From UBA12191 sp009937185 (GTDB lineage: Bacteria > Planctomycetota > UBA8108 > UBA1146): a stretch of DNA of 29,368 nucleotides. The stretch is from positions 1 through 29,368 of the forward strand of contig CALJGL010000029.1 of assembly GCA_938075155.1 (NCBI GenBank), given 5' to 3'. Of the stretch, positions 1 through 6,955 are shown one piece after another (within the stretch, counting starts at the first letter, position 1; every line of letters starts with the position of its first letter). Both the position numbers and the translations under genes were made by a program. Under the pieces are notes generated by a model that was not told the origin of the DNA, searched no databases, and worked only from the letters and a program-made list of their open reading frames with translations.

Positions 1-1204
1 TGACACCGTCCTCATCGTCTACGACGGTGCTGCAGGCTGTCCTGTTCCAGGTTCTGCCTGTCTCGCCAGTGACGACGATGGATGCACCACTCCAAACTTC
101 GGCTCTACCGTGGCAATTTCTGTCACTGCTGGCAGTACTTATCTGGTCCAAGTTGGCGGCTGGAATGGAGCCACCGGTAACAGTGATCTCAGCATCTCTC
201 TCGGCGGAGGCCCTGCCCCTACTGAGAACTGCACCAATGGAGTCGATGACGACGGTGACGGACTCATCGACTGCGAAGATGCAGACTGTGATCTAGACCC
301 TGCATGTATCGCTCCTCCAGTAGAGAACTGCACAAATGGTACGGATGACGATGGAGATGGTCTTGCAGACTGCCTCGATAGCGACTGCGCCAATGATCCG
401 AGTTGTGTCACCAGTGGATTCAGCTTGATCGCCGACGATGCCACAGTCACCTACTCCCCTGATTCGGGAGTCGGTTCCTTTGTGGCCACTGTATCGGTGA
501 GTGAAGATTCCACCTCTGCCGGCTACCCCAACAATACTCAGGGTTTCTCTTTCGGAATCGCACACGATTCAGGATTACTCTCTGTGGGAACCTTCGCAGC
601 TGGAACCGCACTCTCGGGACTCAACTCCGGAACCGGACCAGATTTCCTCGACATCAATACCTACAGTGATGGCTTAACGTGTGGCTGTGTGTTCAGTTTC
701 TCCAGCCCCGGCACCATCACTCTCCAGTTCGCCTCTCAGACCGCGTTAGGCACTATCGATTACGATACGATTCCTTCGGGTCTGATTGGAAACACCACTG
801 GCACCTCGACCAGTCTCAGTTGGAGTAACGCTCTCGGTGCTCCTCCTGTGATCAACATCATGGTGGTCGGTGGTCAGGCAAATCCTGCCGCTCTTGTGGA
901 TGGAATCATCACACTTGAAGCGGGTGTCGGTGGATTTGTTCGTGGAGACGTCAACGATGACGCTGGAATCAATATTGCGGATGCGGTCGCATTGCTCGCG
1001 GGCTTGTTCACCGGAGGTGCGATCCCTTGTAACGATTCTGCGGACGCGAATGACGATTCTTCAGTGAACATTGCCGATGGCGTTTACGTTCTCGCCAACC
1101 TCTTTTCAGGAGGACCGGGAATGCCAGCACCTTCAGGACCGTCCTGTGGATCAGATCCGACCAGCGACGCTCTTGATTGTGCCAACTACACCTCCTGCCC
1201 CTGA
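1..1204 (+). CDS. Secreted repeat protein with cohesin-like and C-terminal dockerin-like modules (5' end missing)
   Basis: This is the 3' part of a gene that enters from the left edge; the frame is open from base 2 and ends in TGA at 1202. In window codons: residues 1-65 are the end of a pre-peptidase (PPC)-like beta domain (DTVLIVYDG, YLVQVGGWNG). Residues 76-136 are two Cys/Asp hinges of the form NGxDDDGDGLxDCxDxDC, which look like calcium-binding loops. Residues 138-310 form a Gly/Ser-rich beta-sandwich that resembles a cohesin-type module. Residues 312-372 are a duplicated dockerin-like pair (GDVNDDAGINIADAV and DANDDSSVNIADGV). A short Cys-containing tail follows. The protein is probably exported and calcium dependent. 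Its PPC segment closely matches the partial gene at the right edge. The exact role is unknown; surface adhesion or scaffold assembly is inference only. GTG 110 is not needed as a start because the homology continues upstream of it. Confidence 0.85.
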   Translation, partial: DTVLIVYDGAAGCPVPGSACLASDDDGCTTPNFGSTVAISVTAGSTYLVQVGGWNGATGNSDLSISLGGGPAPTENCTNGVDDDGDGLIDCEDADCDLDPACIAPPVENCTNGTDDDGDGLADCLDSDCANDPSCVTSGFSLIADDATVTYSPDSGVGSFVATVSVSEDSTSAGYPNNTQGFSFGIAHDSGLLSVGTFAAGTALSGLNSGTGPDFLDINTYSDGLTCGCVFSFSSPGTITLQFASQTALGTIDYDTIPSGLIGNTTGTSTSLSWSNALGAPPVINIMVVGGQANPAALVDGIITLEAGVGGFVRGDVNDDAGINIADAVALLAGLFTGGAIPCNDSADANDDSSVNIADGVYVLANLFSGGPGMPAPSGPSCGSDPTSDALDCANYTSCP

Positions 1205-1237
1205 TCTGAGGACTCTCGATCAAGGCCAGGCTTGACT

Positions 1238-1277
1238 AAAAAAGGGCCGGGAAGCGTCTCGCTTCTCGGCCCTTTTT
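1238..1277. terminator. Bidirectional Rho-independent terminator
   Basis: A 13-bp near-perfect stem (1244-1256 with 1260-1272, one G-T pair, loop TCT) is preceded by an A run and followed by TTTTT. It lies 40 bases after the left-edge gene and just before the 3' end of the convergent DUF5522 gene, so it can serve both strands. Confidence 0.88.
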
Positions 1278-1295
1278 CTATAGATCAGTCTCCGC

Positions 1296-1493
1296 TTATT
1301 CAGCTTCTCTCCATGGACAATGACGGCATCCTGATTCGCAACATTTCCCTCTTTTTCGATGAGCCCATTCCGTCCACACCCATAATCCTGTCACAGGATC
1401 GAGGTAGCCTTCCTCGCCCTGGCCCAAGGCCACGGCGTGGACTTCCCTCCAGGGTTCCTCGGGAGCATTGTCGTGCTGTGGATTCTCGTTCAA
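1296..1493 (-). CDS. DUF5522 family small cysteine-rich protein
   Basis: A 65-residue protein. Its C-terminal half matches the DUF5522 pattern: a D-P-x-T-G-L-x-V-x-T stretch, then a basic segment and the signature RGKCCESGCRHCPW (Cys-Cys, four residues later Cys-Arg-His-Cys-Pro). The clustered Cys/His residues suggest a small metal or iron-sulfur site, but the function of the family is not known to me. Translation probably starts at TTG 1493, because AAGGAGG lies 4-5 bases upstream on the minus strand. The gene converges on the left-edge gene, shares the terminator at 1238-1277 with it, and is divergent from the polymerase gene. No signal peptide is visible, so it is probably cytoplasmic. An overlapping open frame at 1300-1518 is a shadow. 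Confidence 0.72.
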   Translation of the reverse strand: MNENPQHDNAPEEPWREVHAVALGQGEEGYLDPVTGLWVWTEWAHRKRGKCCESGCRHCPWREAE

Positions 1494-1592
1494 TACTCCT
1501 CCTTCCTCTTTCCTTCACCGAGAATTCGCTTCTGGCGCCACAGTTTGACCACTCAGCCCGTCAAGACAAGTCTTCCCGGATTACCCCCTTGA

Positions 1593-1612
1593 TAGCGAAC
1601 AGATGTTCGCTA
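1593..1612. promoter_or_regulatory. LexA/SOS operator, Bacillus-type
   Basis: A perfect 20-base palindrome with 8-base arms, TAGCGAAC and GTTCGCTA, around the centre AGAT. The core CGAAC-AGAT-GTTCG fits the classical Gram-positive SOS box CGAAC-RNRY-GTTCG at every position. It lies upstream of a DnaE2-like polymerase, a typical SOS gene. It also covers the first ATG of the long open frame (1603), which argues that translation starts further downstream. Confidence 0.82.
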
Positions 1613-1620
1613 CCCTCAGG

Positions 1621-1640
1621 ACCCGTAAAACCGGCGACAA
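1621..1640 (+). repeat. 20-base dispersed repeat shared with 14207-14226
   Basis: These 20 bases are identical to 14207-14226 in the Sec-DUF1573 tail, and 17 of them also match the first tail copy at 14153-14169. Here the copy lies just after the LexA box and before the preferred polymerase start, so probably in the 5' untranslated region; the frame also differs from that in the other gene. Confidence 0.9.
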
Positions 1641-1698
1641 AACCAAACCCGATATCCCTGACGATATCCCTCACGAGAACGAACGCGATACCCGGATA

Positions 1699-4600
1699 AT
1701 GCAGAACACACGATTCATGACCGATTCACCTTTGCTTCTGGCGATACGCTCCTGGGGCTCCTTTCTTCGTGGCCACCAGCCTGTCGAAGATCTCGTTGAA
1801 ACATCCCAAAGGTGTGGCTGGAACTCCGTCGCCATCACTGAAGTGGCCGACCTTGGAACCGCTGTGGAAGCCACGCGTGAAGGATTGAAACAGGGAACTC
1901 AAATCGTCACCGGCGTAGAACTCCCCTTCTCCAAGAACGATTCGATTTTGATTCTGCCTCGAGATCCGGGTGGCCTAGAAGAACTCCACCGACTTGTCAG
2001 CCATTATCACCTCTACGTCCAAGACTCTACCGACGAAGAAGCACGAACACGGCATCCCCTCACACCGGAACATATTCAGGATCTAAAAAACTGCTGGATC
2101 ATCGTTGGTAGCTCGAAAGTCGCACGGAGTTTTCTGGACAACGATGCCTCGATACGGAGTCGTTTGATCATCGAAGTCGACCGTTGGCGATCCTCACTAG
2201 CACAAGAACGCCTCAATCTCGATTTCGCTAAAGATCAAAGACTTCAAACTGTTGCCAGCAGCCGATTCGGTGGAACAGAAGTTCTTCCCCCAGCTCAAGC
2301 CGATCTGTTGGATGCGATACACCTGAATTCCACAGTCCAAAATATTTCCTCCAACCGGACTCGGGGTAACGTCGATCTTTTCTCGCCATCACGTCTCGCT
2401 GCAATCCCAACTGTTACCGAATGGAAAAACCGCTATCACGATCTTCCCGAGACGATCGAAACTGCTGTTCGTCTTGGAAGAGAAGCCCAAACCTATCCTC
2501 GAAATCCACACTCCACCATCTTTCCACCCGTCGAAATCGCTCCCGGACAAACGGCCTACGGGGTTTTGTATTCCCGTTGCCATGAAGGACTCCGGCGACG
2601 CCTCGGGGGGATCGATCGGGCGGCTTTGGAAAGATTGACTCGGGAACTGCGCATCATCGATGACATGGGGTTCGTACCGTATTTCCTTGTCGTCGGTGAA
2701 ATTGTAGAAGAAGCACAAAGACTCGGCATGGCTTGTGCAGGACGTGGATCAGGAGCCGCCTCCATCGTCTCCTATGCTCTCGGCATTACTCAGGTGAATC
2801 CACTTCGCCACTCTTTGCGCTTCGAAAGATTTCTCCACGAGCAAAGGAAAGATCTTCCTGACATCGACATCGACCTTTGTTGGCGCGGTCGAGAACAGCT
2901 CATTGACCATGTCTATCAAAGATATGGATCTGACAGAACCGCTATGATCTGCACACGACAGTCTCTCCAAGTTCGATCCGCTTTGCGTGAATCTGCACGC
3001 GCCCACGGAGTCGCTCCCTACGAGATTGATCGCCTCTCACGTCGTCTTCCCCACCGAAGCGACGCCACGATTCAGGAGTGCCTAAGTGACGATCCAGTGC
3101 TCGCCGCTATAGGTCTTCCTCACCGAGAAAAGAAAACCATCACTGCAGCCGCTCAATGGTTGCGGGGACGCCCCCATCATCGATCGATCCATCCAGGGGG
3201 CATCTGTATTGCGGATCGTCCGATCTCGGGTCTTGTCGCTCTAGAGCACGCCACTCGTGGCATCGTGGTGACACAACTCGACATGTACTCGATCGAACAT
3301 ACCGGATTAATAAAGATTGATCTTCTCGGGAACCGCTGTGTTTCAGAATTGGGTAGTACGCGTGATCTGGTGGAAATCCGAACCGGAAGGCCTCTGGAGA
3401 TCGATGACATTCCGGAAGAATGTCCAAAAACCGCCGACTTGCTCAAAGAAGGTCGAACACTCGGTTGCTTCCAATTAGAGAGTCCGGCGATGCGTGCGCT
3501 CCTGATTCAAATGAAAGCAGAAAATGCCAGCGATGTCATACAGTCTGTCGCTCTCATCCGTCCGGGCCCGTCTGCGGGTGGACTCAAGGATGAATATTGC
3601 CGCAGGATTCGGGGAGAGAAATCTCCCGATCCCCCCCACCCAGCACTTTTAGAACTCCTTGCTGATCAGCAAGGTTTACTTCTCTATGAAGAAAACGTCA
3701 TGGAAGTGATCGCTACAGTTTTAAAAACAACACTGACAGAAGCCGACGTTCTTCGTAGAAAAATGATTCATGCTCTGAAAAAAAATGGCGTTTCAGAATT
3801 AGAGAAACTCAGTGACCAATTTGTGACGCGAGCGATTCAGCAAGGATTCGGTGTTCGTGAATCTCAGAAGTTATGGGAGCACCTCTTCCAGTTTTCTAGG
3901 TATTCCTTTAACAAATCGCATGCAGCTTCATACGGACTTCTCGCATGGCGCAGTGCGTGGCTAAAAACACATCATCCCGCAGAATTCATGTGCTCTCTCT
4001 TTCGCCATCATGCTGGCATGTATCCCTTTTCCACATTTGTCTCCGAAACTCGCAGACTTGGAGTGCCACTTCGACTGCCCTGCATTCATCGTTCTGGCGA
4101 AGATTATCTTCTGGAGGAGGATGGTGGTATCCGTATGCCTCTGAACACCATTCTCGGAGGTCGGGATAAGAGTATTCATTCCGTAATTTCCGCACGCCCT
4201 TTTTCTTCTCCGGAAGATTTCATGCGCAGAACAGTTCTGTCCTGCTCCGAGATGGAAGACTGGATCTTAACCGGAGCTCTCGACTGCTTCGGGGTGCCCC
4301 GGACACGTTTGATATGGAGAACATGCACTCGACGCCAGAAGGAACGTTCCTCGCCAACCACGGCACTCGTGTGTGATCTCCCAGGAATCGTCGACGAAGG
4401 TCCCGGGCTGACAGATTTTTCACCACGACGTAAGTTGAAAGAAGAAATCAGACTACTGGGAGCCTCTATCAGTGCGCATCCCATGACACTCTTTCGAGAA
4501 GAAATACGACGAGAAAAATGCCAACCGATATCCACGCTCAAGAAGTGGGCTGGCAAAAATGTACGTATTGCCGGGATACGGCTGGCCAGTCGTCAGCATC

Positions 4601-4821
4601 CCACAAAAACGGGCTCTATGGGTTTTATCACTCTGGAAGATGAAGAAGCACTGTGCGAAGTCACCTGTTTCCCTCGACAGTGGTCCCTGGCCAAATCGGT
4701 ATTACTCGAACGCCCAGAAGTTCTGGTCATCACAGGGCGAGTGGATATCCGCATGGGAGTTCTGAACATCATTGCTGAAACCGTCGCTCCGCTTTCCAAA
4801 AATACACACCACAAAAACTAG
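1699..4821 (+). CDS. dnaE2: Error-prone DNA polymerase, DnaE2/ImuC-like (C-family polymerase III alpha)
   Basis: A C-family polymerase of about 1040 residues, close to the DnaE2 length. Counted from ATG 1699: an N-terminal PHP region (1-110) that has lost the usual metal-binding HxH and TDH residues; the polymerase palm with GRGSGAAS (348-355), the catalytic PDIDID (D388/D390/D392) and the third-acid motif KIDLLG (D541); a fingers/tandem helix region; then an OB fold near the C-terminus (MGFITLEDE). The motif ALDCFG followed by RLIW and a late HPM segment favour DnaE2 over replicative DnaE. DnaE2 performs mutagenic translesion synthesis, normally with ImuA and ImuB; neither is next to it here. 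The frame is open from ATG 1603, but that codon lies inside the LexA box, so ATG 1699 or 1717 is preferred; neither has a clear Shine-Dalgarno. The stop TAG is only 10 bases from the convergent membrane gene. Confidence 0.88.
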   Translation: MQNTRFMTDSPLLLAIRSWGSFLRGHQPVEDLVETSQRCGWNSVAITEVADLGTAVEATREGLKQGTQIVTGVELPFSKNDSILILPRDPGGLEELHRLVSHYHLYVQDSTDEEARTRHPLTPEHIQDLKNCWIIVGSSKVARSFLDNDASIRSRLIIEVDRWRSSLAQERLNLDFAKDQRLQTVASSRFGGTEVLPPAQADLLDAIHLNSTVQNISSNRTRGNVDLFSPSRLAAIPTVTEWKNRYHDLPETIETAVRLGREAQTYPRNPHSTIFPPVEIAPGQTAYGVLYSRCHEGLRRRLGGIDRAALERLTRELRIIDDMGFVPYFLVVGEIVEEAQRLGMACAGRGSGAASIVSYALGITQVNPLRHSLRFERFLHEQRKDLPDIDIDLCWRGREQLIDHVYQRYGSDRTAMICTRQSLQVRSALRESARAHGVAPYEIDRLSRRLPHRSDATIQECLSDDPVLAAIGLPHREKKTITAAAQWLRGRPHHRSIHPGGICIADRPISGLVALEHATRGIVVTQLDMYSIEHTGLIKIDLLGNRCVSELGSTRDLVEIRTGRPLEIDDIPEECPKTADLLKEGRTLGCFQLESPAMRALLIQMKAENASDVIQSVALIRPGPSAGGLKDEYCRRIRGEKSPDPPHPALLELLADQQGLLLYEENVMEVIATVLKTTLTEADVLRRKMIHALKKNGVSELEKLSDQFVTRAIQQGFGVRESQKLWEHLFQFSRYSFNKSHAASYGLLAWRSAWLKTHHPAEFMCSLFRHHAGMYPFSTFVSETRRLGVPLRLPCIHRSGEDYLLEEDGGIRMPLNTILGGRDKSIHSVISARPFSSPEDFMRRTVLSCSEMEDWILTGALDCFGVPRTRLIWRTCTRRQKERSSPTTALVCDLPGIVDEGPGLTDFSPRRKLKEEIRLLGASISAHPMTLFREEIRREKCQPISTLKKWAGKNVRIAGIRLASRQHPTKTGSMGFITLEDEEALCEVTCFPRQWSLAKSVLLERPEVLVITGRVDIRMGVLNIIAETVAPLSKNTHHKN

Positions 4822-4831
4822 GAGCTTCCTT

Positions 4832-5278
4832 TTAATCCTTCATCTCTGAACGTGCGGCCTGAAAAGTTCCCCATAATATGAACCCGAAGGGCCACCACCA
4901 AAGGATGTCATTGGCAAGAATCGTCCAACCAAAACTCAGCGGAACAGTTCCCAACCACAGTCCCTGAAGAAAACCGATGGGACCAAAGATCTTGCCGAGA
5001 AATCCGACGAGAATGATGGGCCAGTGACGGAAAGGATCTTTTGCAGAAACCCAATAACCTAAGCCATAGACCCCGACAATCATGCCGATGCATTGCCAGA
5101 AAACTAAGGTCAGAGGATCGAGAGCGATCAAACGCTCCTGAGGAATGAGCCAGCCGAGTGACCATTGGGGAAGCAAGATGGTCAAAGCTCCCCAAAGAAC
5201 ATTGTAGACGGCGGCAATACGCAAAACGGTCGCCGCCCATGCGGGAGCCTCAGGAATACTTTCACGAGTCTCCGACAT
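4832..5278 (-). CDS. Four-helix integral membrane protein of unknown function
   Basis: A 148-residue protein with four hydrophobic segments (roughly residues 16-36, 50-72, 85-105 and 112-135) and an unusual LWWWPFG stretch in the last helix. I do not recognise a named family with confidence. ATG 5278 is preferred because AGAGG lies 8-9 bases upstream and because it starts 20 bases after the NamZ stop; a longer in-frame opening to 5332 overlaps that gene. It is the last gene of a minus-strand operon headed by the RuBisCO-like protein. It converges on the polymerase gene with only 10 bases between the stop codons and no visible terminator. A role in transport or envelope homeostasis would be a guess. 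Confidence 0.7.
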   Translation of the reverse strand: MSETRESIPEAPAWAATVLRIAAVYNVLWGALTILLPQWSLGWLIPQERLIALDPLTLVFWQCIGMIVGVYGLGYWVSAKDPFRHWPIILVGFLGKIFGPIGFLQGLWLGTVPLSFGWTILANDILWWWPFGFILWGTFQAARSEMKD

Positions 5279-5297
5279 GACGATGGCCTCTCGTTCA

Positions 5298-6500
5298 TCA
5301 GGGGTACAGCAAACACGACTCTCTTTGCTCAATAAACATCAAACGCTCTGATTCCCTCGACCGCAACAAACCTTCGAGGGCTTGCGCAGGATCTCCTCCA
5401 GAATTCCTGAGTCGATCCACCGTTTCTCTAAAATCAGCAGCACCCCAGAGTAAGTCGATGGCGATCGGTTCAGTCACAAACTCGTATTCCTCTGTACGCC
5501 ATTGGAACTTCGAACCTGAGGTCAGGGCAGCCGCCGTGATCACGACCATCCCCAAGAGCAGAGAATGGAGATCATCTGCGGAGGTCACATGCACTTGAAT
5601 CCCGTGACACGTCTCACCCCGATGCTTCTGAATTCCAGGGACAAATGTTACAGGGCGAAAGAGGACCCCCTTCAAATCGAGATCTTTTGCGAGCCCCGTA
5701 GCACAATCCGCAAATTCCTGCCCAGACAAATATGGCGCGCCCACAAGATGGAAGGGTAAGGTCGTCCCTCTGCCTTCTGAAAGGGTTGTCCCCTCTACTA
5801 GACACATGCCGGGGTATATCAGTGAAGTCTCCGGTGAAGGCATATTTGGCGAAGGTAACACCCACGGTAAACCGGTCTGTTCATGGCGCTGATTCCTTTG
5901 CCAACCGCTACAAGGAATGATCTCCACATCCGCAGAGATTCCCATTTCAGTGGTCATAAATCGAGCCAGTTCTCCGAGAGTCATACCGTGACGAACAGAA
6001 ACAGGCAACGCACCGACGAAACTATCAAATCCAGGCTGAACGATCCCACCTTCGACCTTATCCCCGCCAATCGGACAAGGACGATCGAGAATGATCATTC
6101 GAGTATCCGTTTCGGACACCGTCTCCAACATGTATTTCATGGTGGCGGCAAAGGTGTAATAGCGTGTACCGATGTCTCTGAGATCAAACAAGATGACATC
6201 TAGGTCTGATATAGAGGAAACCACAGGTCGAAGAGATTCTTCTGTTGAGCCGTAGAGACTGATCACCTCAGGCTCTGTAGAAGTCACCAACTCCATATCC
6301 TGAAGTTGACCATCGAGACCATGCTCAGGAGCAAAATATCGAGAGACGGTCACTCCTGAAGAGAGCAACAGTTCTGGTAGTCCTCTGAGTTGCAAATCCA
6401 CAGCAGCAGGATGGCAACAGACTCCCAATCGGGCTCCCCGAATTGATGGAAGCCCCTCTGACATGAATCGATCAAGACCCGGAACGATACCGTTCTGCAA
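5298..6500 (-). CDS. namZ: NamZ family exo-beta-N-acetylmuramidase-like protein (DUF1343)
   Basis: About 400 residues with the full DUF1343/NamZ pattern in order: YFAPEHG, a conserved SLYG, VILFDLRDIGTRYYTF, a DRPCPIGG loop, SFVGALPVSVRHGMTLGELA, WVLPSPNMPSPE, and YPGMCLVEGTTLSEGRGTT. Characterised NamZ enzymes release MurNAc from the non-reducing end of muropeptide-derived glycans during peptidoglycan turnover. No signal peptide is seen, so this form is probably cytoplasmic. Start choice: AAGGAGG (6511-6517) is 10 bases before TTG 6500 but only 1 base before ATG 6509, so TTG is favoured; GTG 6521 is also in frame. The 5' end overlaps the stop of the preceding gene by about 29 bases, which indicates translational coupling. 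It sits fourth in a minus-strand operon after the RuBisCO-like protein, the micro-protein and a two-TM protein. Confidence 0.88.
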   Translation of the reverse strand: MQNGIVPGLDRFMSEGLPSIRGARLGVCCHPAAVDLQLRGLPELLLSSGVTVSRYFAPEHGLDGQLQDMELVTSTEPEVISLYGSTEESLRPVVSSISDLDVILFDLRDIGTRYYTFAATMKYMLETVSETDTRMIILDRPCPIGGDKVEGGIVQPGFDSFVGALPVSVRHGMTLGELARFMTTEMGISADVEIIPCSGWQRNQRHEQTGLPWVLPSPNMPSPETSLIYPGMCLVEGTTLSEGRGTTLPFHLVGAPYLSGQEFADCATGLAKDLDLKGVLFRPVTFVPGIQKHRGETCHGIQVHVTSADDLHSLLLGMVVITAAALTSGSKFQWRTEEYEFVTEPIAIDLLWGAADFRETVDRLRNSGGDPAQALEGLLRSRESERLMFIEQRESCLLYP

Positions 6501-6825
6501 TGAGATCATCCCTCCTTGCACGAATGTCGCGCACCAGAAAATAAGAGGAGCCTACGCTCATCAAAAACCCTACCCCAAAAGTGAAATAAACAGTAGGGAG
6601 AGCAGCGTCAATAATGTCTTCGGTGCGACTCGAACCTGCTTGTTCCGCCGACTCCTTCGCCATTTCAATAATTTCATGGCTCCACCAAGAGTAATTTTCG
6701 GGACGAAATAAAGAATCGGGTCGAGCAAGATCTTTGACCTGCGTATATGACATCACTGACCCGAACATCATTACTGTGGACATTAAATAAACTGCGATAA
6801 AGCTGACTTTCTTTATCCAAGACAT
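6472..6825 (-). CDS. Small two-TM membrane protein of unknown function
   Basis: A 117-residue protein with hydrophobic segments near residues 8-27 and 78-97. They are separated by a polar 50-residue loop containing two Trp (YSWWSHEI), and the C-terminus is Arg-rich. ATG 6825 is chosen because AAGGAG lies 9 bases upstream; the open frame runs to 6849 but that extension lacks a ribosome site. The stop TGA overlaps the start region of the NamZ gene. I do not recognise a family. The position between a micro-membrane protein and a muramidase-family gene suggests an envelope-associated role, which is inference only. Confidence 0.7.
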   Translation of the reverse strand: MSWIKKVSFIAVYLMSTVMMFGSVMSYTQVKDLARPDSLFRPENYSWWSHEIIEMAKESAEQAGSSRTEDIIDAALPTVYFTFGVGFLMSVGSSYFLVRDIRARRDDLIAERYRSGS

Positions 6826-6872
6826 CTCAAAGATCTCCTTTGCGTTCACAGTTATTCAAATAGCGACATCCA

Positions 6873-6947
6873 CTATCGAATGAATGCCAACCACACGATC
6901 AAGACTCCCAATAACACAATAAAAATACAAATACTGTTCCTCACCAT
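6873..6947 (-). CDS. 24-residue single-TM micro-protein
   Basis: ATG 6947 to TAG 6873 encodes 24 residues: a basic N-terminus MVRN, an unbroken hydrophobic stretch of about 18 residues (ICIFIVLLGVLIVWLAF), then Ile-Arg. It starts 8 bases after the stop of the RuBisCO-like gene and ends 47 bases before the next gene, so it fills what would otherwise be an empty gap in a tight operon. The ribosome site is weak (TAGGG). The composition is that of a single-span bacterial membrane micro-protein and not of random sequence. No homolog is recognised. It could still be chance. Confidence 0.5.
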   Translation of the reverse strand: MVRNSICIFIVLLGVLIVWLAFIR

Positions 6948-6955
6948 GGGTAGCC

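Noticed and set aside
1603..1698. ATG 1603 as the polymerase start
   Set aside because: It lies inside the LexA palindrome, has no ribosome site, and the added 32 residues show no domain similarity.
1232..1699. 155-codon plus-strand open frame after the first terminator
   Set aside because: It starts inside the terminator, has low-complexity Pro/Arg composition and overlaps the DUF5522 gene and the LexA box.
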